Positions 52,201 through 60,716 of a stretch of 64,000 bases of DNA are shown here, in pieces (within the stretch, counting starts at the first letter, position 1; every line of letters starts with the position of its first letter). Where the stretch lies: NCBI GenBank assembly GCA_018114805.1, contig CP073042.1:4588001-4652000 (forward strand), read 5' to 3'. The notes beneath the pieces were generated by a model. The model had not been told where the DNA came from and did not search any database. It worked only from the letters and a program-made list of their open reading frames with translations. This DNA comes from Candidatus Streptomyces philanthi. GTDB lineage: Bacteria; Actinomycetota; Actinomycetes; Streptomycetales; Streptomycetaceae. A program made the translations under genes and the position numbers.

Positions 52201-53043
52201 GGCGAGGTCCTCGGCGCGGAGAAGCGGCTGCGGATCGAGCAGCTGGAGTCGAAGGCGCTGGAGGAGCTGGGCGTGGAGCCGGCCGGCCTCGTCGCCGAGT
52301 ACGGCCCCAACCAGTTGGTGCCCCCGTCGCCGCCCGCCGAGGGCGAGGAACTCCCGCGGGACCCGGAGCACCCGCGGAACCAGCCAGTGCCGTTCGTACG
52401 GGGCCAGCAGGAGAAGCGGCTGCGGGCCGCCGAGCGTGCGTACCAGCAGTTGGGCAAGGTGAACCCCCTGGCGCTTGAAGCGTACGCCGCGCTGGAGGAG
52501 CGGCACAAGTTCCTGACGGAGCAGCTTGAGGACCTGAAGAAGACCCGGGCCGACCTGCTGCAGGTGATCAAGGACGTGGACGAACGCGTCGAGCAGGTGT
52601 TCACGGAGGCGTTCCGTGACACGGCGCGGGAGTTCGAGGGCGTCTTCTCGCGCCTCTTCCCGGGCGGCGAGGGGCGGTTGATCCTCACCGACCCCGAGAA
52701 CATGCTGACTACCGGCCTGGACGTGGAGGCCCGGCCGCCGGGCAAGAAGGTCAAGCGGCTGTCGCTGCTGTCCGGCGGCGAGCGGTCGCTGACCGCCGTG
52801 GCCCTGCTGGTGTCGATCTTCAAGGCTCGCCCGAGCCCGTTCTACGTGATGGACGAGGTCGAGGCGGCGCTGGACGACACCAACCTGCAGCGTCTGATCC
52901 GGATCATGGAGGAGTTGCAGGAGAGTTCGCAGCTCATCGTGATCACGCATCAGAAGCGCACCATGGAGGTCGCCGACGCGCTGTACGGCGTGTCCATGCA
53001 GGGCGACGGAGTCTCGAAAGTCATCAGTCAGCGGTTGCGCTGA
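49258..53043 (+). CDS. smc: Chromosome partition protein SMC
   Basis: Condensin ATPase that organises and segregates the chromosome with ScpA and ScpB. VGPNGSGKSNVVDALSWVMG (Walker A) is N-terminal; LSLLSGGERSLTAVALL (signature) and VMDEVEAALDD (Walker B) are C-terminal; two long coiled-coil arms flank the hinge. Length is 1261, about 75 more than usual for Streptomyces. The extra part is a Gly/Ala/Glu insert at residues about 575-651 within the hinge, after LLLGAGTRAPERVAG. GTG 49258 gives MYLKSLTLRGFKSF, the family N-terminus. All ATPase motifs are intact. Confidence 0.96.
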   Translation: MYLKSLTLRGFKSFASATTLRFEPGITCVVGPNGSGKSNVVDALSWVMGEQGAKSLRGGKMEDVIFAGTIGRPPLGRAEVSLTIDNADGALPIDYAEVTITRIMFRNGGSEYQINGDTCRLLDIQELLSDSGIGREMHVIVGQGQLDSVLHADPMGRRAFIEEAAAVLKHRKRKEKAVRKLDAMQANLARVQDLTDELRWQLKPLGRQAAVARWAAVIQADLRDARLRLLADDLVTLREALRAEVADEAALKERKEAVEAALHTARRREAALEEQVRALSPRLVRAQQTWHELSQLAERVRGTIGLADARVKSATSAPVDERRGRDPEEMEREAQRVREQEAELEAALEAVSRALDDTVAHRAELECELAQEERRLRDAARAYADRREGLARLHGQVNAARSRASSAQAEIDRLARSRDEARERAVAAQEEYEQLKAEVDGLDEGDAELADRHEEAKRALADAESGLSAAREAATAAERKRAATAALHEALALGLRRKDGTGALLGAGEQLGGLLGPVAELLTVAPGYEVPLAAALGAAADAVAVTDPATAANALRLLRKQDAGRAALLLGAGTRAPERVAGSLERVASAPERTEGSADARQGAGAVAGGSAVGAMAGAGEIDGADGAYGAGRVEGGAEAGGGAQGADGQRLSGLGAPLWAADLVHGPAELLPAVRRLLRDVVVVTALEDAEDLVASRPEVMAVTAEGDLLSGHFAQGGSAGAPSLLEVQAQVDDAAAQLTELAVQCDELADAQRAAQQRRTEAAALVEELASRRSAADREKSRVAQSLGRLGGQARGAAGEAERMMAAAAKAEEALVRAAEEVAELAERLRVAEEESPFSEDGADEPDTAVRDRLAADWANARQTEMEARLQVRTHEERVKGLAGRADALDRGGRAEREARARAEQLRARLRHEAAVGAAVAAGARQLLAHVEVSLRRADHERRSAETAKTEREAELVAERERGRGLAAELDKLTDSVHKGEVLGAEKRLRIEQLESKALEELGVEPAGLVAEYGPNQLVPPSPPAEGEELPRDPEHPRNQPVPFVRGQQEKRLRAAERAYQQLGKVNPLALEAYAALEERHKFLTEQLEDLKKTRADLLQVIKDVDERVEQVFTEAFRDTAREFEGVFSRLFPGGEGRLILTDPENMLTTGLDVEARPPGKKVKRLSLLSGGERSLTAVALLVSIFKARPSPFYVMDEVEAALDDTNLQRLIRIMEELQESSQLIVITHQKRTMEVADALYGVSMQGDGVSKVISQRLR

Positions 53044-53137
53044 TCGGCTTGCGCGTACCGCGCGATGGCGGATCAACACTTGAAGCCTTCACCGGGCGTG
53101 GGGCGGAACTATTCACGCTATTCACGTTGCGGAGGTA

Positions 53138-53191
53138 TTGACTTCGAAACTTGAAGGCATAGTCTCTGCAACGTTGCTTTTGCCTTCAAGT
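53138..53191 (+). promoter_or_regulatory. glcP promoter with an 11-base inverted-repeat operator
   Basis: TTGACT (53138-53143) and TAGTCT (53160-53165) are 16 bases apart. ACTTGAAGGCA (53149-53159) lies between them and its exact reverse complement TGCCTTCAAGT is at 53181-53191, centres 32 bases apart (three helical turns). A related half-site ACTTGAAGCC is at 53078, and CTATTCACG is repeated in tandem at 53109-53126. A dimeric repressor binding here would block transcription; sugar control is inferred from the gene downstream. Confidence 0.65.
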
Positions 53192-53272
53192 GGTGGCTCG
53201 CCTTGGGTCGTGCCCCACTGGGAGTGCCAGCCCCCCACGCCCGGCAGTGCGGCCGGGCCTCAGGAGTGCACG

Positions 53273-54700
53273 TTGACCAGCACCGCGCAGCCGCCGGCGC
53301 CGGAAGGCCGCAAGGCCATGCCCGAGCACCTCAGCCACGTCATCTTCATCACCGCGGCAGCCGCGATGGGCGGCTTCCTCTTCGGCTACGACAGCTCGGT
53401 CATCAACGGTGCGGTCGAAGCGATCCGCGGCCGGTTCGATATCGGCTCGGAAGCCCTGGCACAGGTGATCGCGGCGGCCCTCATCGGCTGTGCCATCGGC
53501 GCGACGACGGCCGGACGCGTCGCCGACCGGATCGGCCGCATCCGCTGCATGCAGATCGCCGCCGTACTGTTCACCATCAGCGCGATCGGCTCCGCCGTGC
53601 CGTTCGCGCTGTGGGACCTCGCGATGTGGCGCGTCCTCGGCGGCGTCGCCATCGGCATGGCCTCGGTGATCGGCCCCGCCTACATCGCCGAGGTCTCACC
53701 ACCCGCCTACCGGGGCCGGTTGGCCTCCTTCCAGCAGGCGGCGATCGTCGTCGGCATCGCCGTCTCGCAGCTCGTCAACTGTGGCATCCTCCACCTCGCG
53801 GGCGGCGACCAGTGCGGCACCATCGCGGGCCTTGAGGCATGGCAGTGGATGCTCGGCGTCATGGTCGTGCCCGCCGTGCTGTACGGCCTGCTCTCGCTGG
53901 TCATCCCCGAATCGCCCCGGTTCCTGATCTCGGTCGGCCGGTACGACCAGGCCCGTGCGGTGCTCGCCGAGGTCGAGGGCAAGGACGTGGACATCGACCA
54001 GCGCGTCGACGAGATCCAGGAGGCCATGCGTCGCGAGCACCGGTCCACCTTCCGGGACCTGCTGGGCGGCCGGGCCGGGCTGCTGCCGATCGTGTGGATC
54101 GGCATCGGCCTCTCGGTCTTCCAGCAGCTCGTCGGCATCAACGTGATCTTCTACTACTCGTCCTCGCTGTGGCAGTCCGTGGGCATCGACCCGAGCAGCT
54201 CGTTCTTCTACAGCTTCACCACGTCGATCATCAACATCGTCGGCACCGTCATCGCGATGACCTTCGTCGACCGGATCGGCCGCAAGCCGCTGGCGCTCAT
54301 CGGATCGGCCGGCATGGCGGCCTCCCTCGCCGTCGCCGCCTGGGCGTTCTCGTCCAAGACCGGTACCGGCGAGCACATCCGGATGCCCGACACCCAGGGC
54401 ACCGTCGCGCTCGTCGCCGCGCACTCCTTCGTGCTCTTCTTCGCCCTGTCCTGGGGCGTGGTGGTCTGGGTGCTGCTCGGCGAGATGTTCCCGAACCGCA
54501 TTCGTGCCGCCGCGCTCGGCGTCGCCGCCTCGGCCCAGTGGGTGGCCGACTGGGCGATCACCGTCAGCTTCCCGACGCTGTCGGACTGGAACCTCTCCGG
54601 CGCCTACGTGATGTACACGATCTTCGCCGTGCTCTCGATCCCGTTCCTCCTCAAGTGGGTGCCGGAGACCAAGGGCAAGGCGCTGGAGGAGATGGGCTGA
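53273..54700 (+). CDS. glcP: Sugar porter family transporter, glucose permease-like
   Basis: A 12-segment major facilitator of the sugar porter family. Signatures are GGFLFGYDSSVINGA, RVADRIGRIR, PESPRFL, FQQLVGINVIFYYSS, DRIGRKPLALIG and PETKG. The QLVGIN motif is typical of hexose carriers. In S. coelicolor the gene at this location (after smc) is a GlcP glucose permease. TTG 53273 follows AGGAG at 7 bases and gives the N-terminus MTSTAQPP; the frame is open from 53138 but that part overlaps the promoter. Length is 475. Likely induced by its sugar through the operator at 53149-53191. Confidence 0.88.
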   Translation: MTSTAQPPAPEGRKAMPEHLSHVIFITAAAAMGGFLFGYDSSVINGAVEAIRGRFDIGSEALAQVIAAALIGCAIGATTAGRVADRIGRIRCMQIAAVLFTISAIGSAVPFALWDLAMWRVLGGVAIGMASVIGPAYIAEVSPPAYRGRLASFQQAAIVVGIAVSQLVNCGILHLAGGDQCGTIAGLEAWQWMLGVMVVPAVLYGLLSLVIPESPRFLISVGRYDQARAVLAEVEGKDVDIDQRVDEIQEAMRREHRSTFRDLLGGRAGLLPIVWIGIGLSVFQQLVGINVIFYYSSSLWQSVGIDPSSSFFYSFTTSIINIVGTVIAMTFVDRIGRKPLALIGSAGMAASLAVAAWAFSSKTGTGEHIRMPDTQGTVALVAAHSFVLFFALSWGVVVWVLLGEMFPNRIRAAALGVAASAQWVADWAITVSFPTLSDWNLSGAYVMYTIFAVLSIPFLLKWVPETKGKALEEMG

Positions 54701-54769
54701 CCGCCCCGTAGCTCCGTGCCGTGGGCGGCGGCCCGCGACACGAGGGCCGAGGCCGCTGCCCCGGCACCG

Positions 54770-55803
54770 TCAACGAGCCGGGGCGGCGCCGAGCTTGGGT
54801 AGCACGGCGCTCGCGAACAGGTGCAGGGAACTCCACCCCATCCTCCACTGGAATGCCGCCGCACAGCGGGTGCAGGACCAGCCGCCGGCCGTCGCCGAGG
54901 CTCCCCGCGAGCTCCACGCACTCATCCGGCGTCACGACCCGGTAGCGCCCCTGCCGGCGTAGCGCGTCCACGTCGCTTCACCGGGGGATGCGCCCCGGAG
55001 CGCGCGGGGGGCGCCTGCCACTAGGCGTGCACCCGCGCCTCGTACAACAGGTGCTGTCCGTACGTCGCCCAGGTATGGTCCGGGTCCTCGGACAGGTGCA
55101 GCAACGGCGTACGGGGCGCCGGCATCACGCAGCGCCCCGCCGAGCCGTACTCCGCGCACCGCGCCCGGTAGTACGCCGCCAGCCGCGGCAGGTGCGCTTT
55201 CAGAAACATCGGCAGCCCGAGCCGCGCCGCGCGCCGCGCCGCCGGCCGGGAGTTGCCCCCGATGTACAGCGGCGGATGCGGCTGCGTGTACGGGCGCGGT
55301 GTGACCCGTACGGTGCGGCCCCGGTAGCAGAACGGTTCGCCGGTCCAGGCCGCGAGCAGCGTCTCCAACGCCTCGTCCTGGAGTTTGCCGCGCCAGCGCC
55401 AGTCCTTGCCGTGCGCCCCGTACTCCGCGCGCCGCGAACCGAGCCCCGCGACCGTGACCAGCCTGCCGCCGCTCAGCAGGTCGAGCACGGCGATGTCCTC
55501 GGCGAGCCGCAACGGGTCGTACAACGGGGCCAGTAGCGCGGCGACGGTGACCGAGATCTGTCGGGTGGCGCCGAAGACGGTGCCGGCGAAGGTGAGCGGG
55601 GAGGGCAGCCAGCCGTTGACCGCGCCGTTGTGCTCCTCGGTCTGGATGGTGCCGATGCCGCGGTCGTCGGCGAAGGCGGCCATGTCGATGGCCGCGCGGT
55701 AGCGCCGGGAGAGGGAGTCCGGGGTGGCCGTCGGGTTCACGAGGTTGAACCGTACGGCGGTGCTGGGCGCCGTCGGTGGGCCGGTGGGCAGGGCAGCGGA
55801 CAT
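54770..55803 (-). pseudogene. Degraded LLM-class flavin-dependent oxidoreductase
   Basis: The first 260 residues (55803-55021) match luciferase-like monooxygenases: ISVTVAALLAPLYDPLRLAED and DLLSGGRLVTVAGLGSR. A TAG then interrupts after YEARVHA. Coding-like sequence resumes in other frames: DALRRQGRYRVVTPDECVEL through LHPLCGGIP (about 54840-54971), and WSSLHLFASAVLPKLGAA to TGA at 54770. One nonsense change and at least two frameshifts are needed, so it is decaying. ATG 55803. It would have reduced or oxidised an unknown substrate with FMN or F420. Next to it lies a second broken gene. Confidence 0.8.
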
Positions 55804-55885
55804 GGGGATCCCCTTCGCCGTGGGCGGTCCGAGGACGGCGAAGGGGACGGTAGCCCGGCGGTGCGGCCAGGTGGTAGGGCGCGGA

Positions 55886-57476
55886 TCAGCCGACGGGGTT
55901 CAACTTCTGGCCATCGCCCGTGGCCCCGTGGGGGGCGGCGCCGGCGCCCTCACGGGGGCGCGGGAGCAGCGCGAAGCTCACCGCGGCGATGAGGATCGTG
56001 GCGGCCCATCCCAGGCCGTTGCGCCCGATCCAGCTCGTCGCCAGCGGGCCGGTGAACCAAGTCTACCTTCGTGAAGCATAACCCGGCCGTCAGGGCCAGC
56101 CCCCAGGCGACCATGGCCTGCCAGCAGAAGCCGCCCACGTACCAGTACCGGCTGCTGCGACCGGTGTCCATCAGCCCCCGCGCGTCGTAGCGCACCACCA
56201 GCGCGCGGCGGAACATGTCCACCGCGTACACTCCGATCCAGGCCGAGAACGAGACGGCGAGCAGCGTGAGGAAGGTGATGAACGAGCCGTAGAAGCTCTT
56301 GGCGACCAGCATCAGCAGCAGGCCGCCGACCAGGCTGATGACCGCGTTGACGGAGACCGCGAGGGCGCGCGGCAGCTTGACGCCCATGGTCTGCGCGGTG
56401 AAGCCGGCCGAGTACATCGACAGGCTGTTGATCAACAGCATTCCGACCAGCGCGGTGATCAGGTACGGCACCGCGAGCCAGGTGGGCAGCACGTCGCCGA
56501 GGAAGGACACCGGGTCGGCGGCGGAGGCGAGGTCCTGCGTGGCGACGGCCATGACGGTGCCCATGAGCACCATGGGCACGAACACCAGGGCCGCGCCGGA
56601 GACCGTGGCGCCGACGATCTTCCGGCCGGATGCCGCGTGCGGCAGGTACCGGGTGAAGTCCGGCCCCGTCGGCACCCAACTGATGCCGCCCGCCGCGATG
56701 GTGCCGATGCCTGCGACCACCATCGCGGTGCTGCCGGTCGGACGGTCGAAGACGGAGCCCCAGTCGGTGTCGACGATCAGGTAGCCGAGGACGAGCACGC
56801 TGAAGGCGCCGAAGACATAGGTCGACCACCGGTTGCACACGTTCAGCACGGCCCGGCCCATGCCGCTGACCAGGAACGTGGTGGCCACGAAGCCAACCAG
56901 CAGGTTGTTCTGCCGGACGCCGAAGAGCAGGTCGAGGATGGTCAGCAGGGCGTACGCGCCGGTGACCGCGTTGATCGTCTCCCAGCCGAAGCGGGCCACC
57001 CACAGCACGGCGCCGGGGAAGTAGCGCCGGGGAAGTAGTTGCCCCGAACGCCGAACGTCGCGCGCGAGAGCATCGCGCCCGGAGCGCCACCCCAACTTGC
57101 CCCACACCGACAACACGCCCACCGTCCCGAACGAGACGGTGGCGGCGCACCCGGCGATCAGCAGCACCTGCCAGAGGCTGAGCCCGTTGAAGACCACCAG
57201 CCCCGCGCCCATGGTGAGCAACAGCATGCTGATGTTGGCGGCCACCCAGGTGGGGAACAGCTCGTGCACGCGGCCATGGCGCTCGTGGGCGGGGACGGGT
57301 TCGATGCCGTGGGTCTCGATGGCGCTCGCGGCCGCGGTCGTGGCGGAGTCGGCCGTCGTGGCGTGGGGGTGGTGAACGCGGTGGACGTCTGGTCCATGGA
57401 TGGGGGCTCCGTGCGTGCAAGCGGTGGCCGGTGCATGGCCGCCGGGAGGGACACGGGGACTCTGCGCGCGTTGCAT
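55886..57476 (-). pseudogene. Degraded NCS1-family cytosine/purine permease
   Basis: Strong NCS1 transporter sequence: FPTWVAANISMLLLTMGAGL, VARFGWETINAVTGAYALL, TGPDFTRYLPHAASGRKIVG, with about 12 membrane spans. The frame shifts near 57083 (AMLSRATFGVRGNYFPG lies in another frame) and is restored by a 14-base tandem duplication, GCGCCGGGGAAGTA, at 57010-57037. Near 56063 one extra T breaks the frame again, so WFTGPLATSWIGRNGLGWAA to NPVG and the TGA at 55886-55888 lie in a different frame. The N-terminus is also uncertain. The protein is probably non-functional. Confidence 0.82.
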
Positions 57477-57588
57477 CGTCCCATACCATCGTACTTTGCT
57501 CCAACACTTTGGGACCTAGGCGGCTTTGGTCCTCGCCACCAACTGATGGCGCCGTAATTCAGGACGCGTGGCCGATACTGGGGTCGTT

Positions 57589-58803
57589 ATGGAAATCGTC
57601 ATCCTTGCTGTAGTCATCGCTGTGGTCGCGCTCGCCGCGATCAGCGGGCTCGTCGTCAGCAGCCGCAAGAAGAAGCGGCTGCCCCCGGCCCCGCCGAGCA
57701 GCCCGTCCGTCACCGCGCCGCCCGCCGAGCCCCACGTCGGCGAGGAAGCCGAGACCCCACGCGAAGAGCCCCGTCGCACCATCGAGGAGGTGGACCTGCC
57801 GGGGGCCACCGCGACGGAGCCCGAGGCGCCGCTGGCGCCGCCCGCACCCGAGATCGAGGTACCGGAACCCAGCGCGGGCCGTCTGGTACGACTGCGCGCC
57901 CGCCTCTCGCGCTCGCAGAACAGCCTCGGCAAGGGGCTGCTGACCCTGCTCTCCCGCGAACACCTCGACGAGGACACGTGGGAGGAGATCGAGGACACCC
58001 TGCTGACCGCGGACGTCGGCGTGGCGCCCACCCAGGAACTGGTGGAGCGGCTGCGCGAGCGCGTCCGGGTGCTCTGCACCCGAACCCCCGACGAGCTGCG
58101 CGCCCTGCTCCGTACCGAGCTGCTCCAGCTCGTGGGCACCGACAGCGACCGCACCGTGCACACCGAGAGCGGTGTGACCGCCGACGGCCAGGAGAAGCCC
58201 GGCGTGGTGCTGGTCGTCGGCGTGAACGGCACCGGCAAGACCACCACCATGGGCAAGCTCGCCCGGGTACTCGTCGCCGACGGCAAGTCCGTGGTGCTCG
58301 GCGCCGCCGACACCTTCCGCGCCGCCGCCGCCGATCAGCTCCAGACCTGGGGCGAACGGGTCGGCGCCCGCACCGTACGCGGCCCGGAGGGCGGCGACCC
58401 CGCCTCCATCGCCTTCGACGCGGTCAAGGAGGGCGTGGCCGAGGGAGCCGACGTCGTCCTCATCGACACCGCCGGCCGGCTGCACACCAAGACCGGCCTG
58501 ATGGACGAGCTGGGCAAGGTCAAGCGCGTGGTGGAAAAGCATGGCGCGGTCGACGAGGTGCTGCTCGTCCTCGACGCCACCACCGGCCAGAACGGGCTCA
58601 TCCAGGCCCGGGTGTTCGCGGAGGTCGTGGACATCACCGGCATCGTGCTGACTAAGCTCGACGGCACGGCGAAGGGCGGCATCGTGGTCGCGGTGCAGCG
58701 CGAACTCGGCGTCCCGGTCAAGCTCGTGGGCCTGGGCGAGGGCGCGGACGACCTGGCCCCGTTCGAGCCGGAGGCGTTCGTGGACGCGCTGATCGGCGAC
58801 TGA
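57589..58803 (+). CDS. ftsY: Signal recognition particle receptor FtsY
   Basis: Membrane-associated GTPase that docks the SRP-ribosome complex. MEIVILAVVIAVVALAAISG is a hydrophobic anchor, followed by an acidic, proline-rich A region. The NG domain has VVGVNGTGKTTTMGKLAR (G1), DTFRAAAADQL, IDTAGRLHTK (G3) and TKLDGTAKGG (G4 region). ATG 57589 gives 404 residues; GTG 57568 with AGGA upstream would add seven residues before the anchor and is possible. Its partner ffh is at 62819. Confidence 0.95.
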   Translation: MEIVILAVVIAVVALAAISGLVVSSRKKKRLPPAPPSSPSVTAPPAEPHVGEEAETPREEPRRTIEEVDLPGATATEPEAPLAPPAPEIEVPEPSAGRLVRLRARLSRSQNSLGKGLLTLLSREHLDEDTWEEIEDTLLTADVGVAPTQELVERLRERVRVLCTRTPDELRALLRTELLQLVGTDSDRTVHTESGVTADGQEKPGVVLVVGVNGTGKTTTMGKLARVLVADGKSVVLGAADTFRAAAADQLQTWGERVGARTVRGPEGGDPASIAFDAVKEGVAEGADVVLIDTAGRLHTKTGLMDELGKVKRVVEKHGAVDEVLLVLDATTGQNGLIQARVFAEVVDITGIVLTKLDGTAKGGIVVAVQRELGVPVKLVGLGEGADDLAPFEPEAFVDALIGD

Positions 58804-58850
58804 GCCCCGCGACGGGGAACGCACGACCACGCCCGAGGCGACCACCACCC

Positions 58851-58882
58851 AGGGCCGCCCCGCACCTCGCGGGGCGGCCTTC
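58851..58882 (+). terminator. ftsY terminator
   Basis: GGCCGCCCCGC and GCGGGGCGGCC form a perfect 11-base stem around loop ACCTC, 48 bases after ftsY, followed by TTC. Confidence 0.8.
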
Positions 58883-59478
58883 GCCCGTGGGGTGTCGCCC
58901 CGTGATTCGTTTGCCGCGTGCTGGTCCTGGTGGTGTGGGCGTGGCTTGGCGGTGCTTCTGTTGCGCGCGTCGTGTATCGCGCTCCGTCGCGCCGTGCCCC
59001 GTGGGGCGTTGCCCCGTGTTGCGTGCTCCGTGCTCCGTGTGGGGCCTCGTGCCCCGCGCCTTGTGTGAGTGGGGGTGACGGCGCTCATGTCGGGGTTCGC
59101 GGGGCTGAGGTCGACTGCCCTGGCTGCCGGGGCGTGTCACGGGGCGTGGTGGGTCACGCGGCGGCGTCGCGTCCGGGGGAGTGCGGGCAGGCTCGCTGGA
59201 GGGAGCTGGAGCTGAGGGGGGAGGCCTCGGGCCAGGCACGCGTGCGCCACGGAGCGCGTGGGGGAGCGTTTACCAGCTTCGCTGGCGCCCGCTGTGCGCT
59301 CCGAGGCGCGTGCCGCGCGTCGACAACGCGTGGGCGCTGACGGGCCTGCCCGCCGAGGGGCACCTGCGTCGAGTCGTACGGAGCCGGGGGTACGGGGGCG
59401 CGAGATGACGGAGCCGTGCCGGAGTGGGCCGGCGCGGCCTGCGTGGCGACCTCCCGACGTACGGGGCGAGCCCTCGGG
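58883..59478. other. Gap with CCCCGTG/CTCCGTG heptamers
   Basis: Bases 58985-59060 contain clustered GTGCCCC, GTTGCCCC and GTGCTCC units. No gene can be supported in this 596-base convergent gap. Confidence 0.55.
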
Positions 59479-60070
59479 TCAGGTTCCTGAGCGGTGGCAG
59501 ACGTACGCCAGCGTGCCGAGGAGCAGGCGCGCGTGCGGGGGGCTGTCGGCGTTGTCCAGGGCGGGTGGGCGCAGCCAGCGGACGGGGCCGAGTCCGCCGC
59601 GGTCGGATGGCGGCGCCGTGACGTGCTCGCCGTGGCCGAGGCAGCGCAGGCCGAGGTCGGCGTCGTCCCAACCCATGCGATAGAGACAGGTGCGGGAGTT
59701 CGGCCGCGGCTTCAGGGGCGACGAAGAACTGCGCGTGTCCATCGGGGGTGACGGCCACCGGGCCGAGCGGTAAGCCCATGCGCTCCAGCCGTACCAGCGC
59801 GTGGCGACCCGCTGCCTCGGGCACCTCAAGGATGTCGAAGGCGCGACCGACGGGGAGGAGCATCGCGGCGCCCGGCGTACTCGACCAGATCGCCGCGGCC
59901 TCGTCGAGGGTGGAGCCCGCCGGGACCGGTTGCGTTCCGGCCAGTGGATGGGCTCCGGGGGCGGGGCAGTCGACCGCGCCGCACGAGCACTCACGCGTCC
60001 CACCGGCTCCCCGCACGGCTCGGGCTCCGGGCCTCACGTCCCACCCCCACAGTCCGGTGTACTCCGCCAC
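59479..60070 (-). pseudogene. Primase/polymerase-like (Prim-Pol) gene with a frameshift
   Basis: The N-terminal part from GTG 60070 reads MAEYTGLWGW, then CSCGAVDCPAPGAHPLAGTQ and AAMLLPVGRAFDILEVPEAA, as in the bifunctional DNA primase/polymerase N-terminal-domain proteins of Streptomyces (about 200 residues, function unknown). After AAAELPHL (about 59685) the family sequence moves to another frame: LYRMGWDDADLGLRCLGHGE, VTAPPSDRGGLGPVRWL, LAYVCHRSGT, stop at 59479. One extra T in CACCTGTCTCTATCG explains it. Without the shift the protein would have about 196 residues. Confidence 0.75.
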
Positions 60071-60716
60071 CGTCGTGCTTTCGCTCGTACGGCCGCGGCG
60101 CCGTGAGGCCGACCGGATGTCTCGGATGCCGCCGATCGTGAAGCCTATGTTCCCTCCAACGGGTTGCGCTCTTGATGGTTACGATTTGGAGTTCCACCAA
60201 AACCCTCGGTGGCTGCCGATGGTGAGGCGGCGTGCTGCCGCGTACCGGCTGGTGTGTTGTCAAACGCACGCCCTGTGGCGCACCACTGCGCCTTGTGAGG
60301 GCGACCTGTGACAAGTGAATCGTGGTGGGCGACAGGGGAGTTCATTCGAAGGGGTGGCGAATGGTGGCGTTTCCCGGAAGCGCCTCGCTGGAGCAGTGAT
60401 CGTAGGATTACCGTCGGTACACGCAAGCCGGAACCGCGCTTGTCACCTGGTTGAGTCGACCGCATGTCGTGACGCTTCACGTTCGCTGGTGTGCGGCCGT
60501 GTTGGCGGGAGCCGCGTGGCCGCGCGACCGGCCTCGACCCCGACGATGCCTGCCCCTTACGTCGCCCCGCGCTGATGGCTCGGAGCGGAGTGTGATAAGG
60601 AGGGCGCTGAGCGATGGTGAACGCCGAGGGCTGGCGCGGATGGCGAAGGCCCGGCGACGATGGTGCGGTCGCGGCTGAGCGAACGTTGACGTGACTCTCG
60701 AAGTGGGGGCGTTCCA
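60071..60716. promoter_or_regulatory. Gap with the nsdA promoter region
   Basis: This 646-base divergent gap is AT-richer at 60150-60230 and 60300-60420. No consensus promoter or gene could be assigned with confidence. It should hold the promoters of both nsdA and the Prim-Pol-like gene. Confidence 0.4.
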
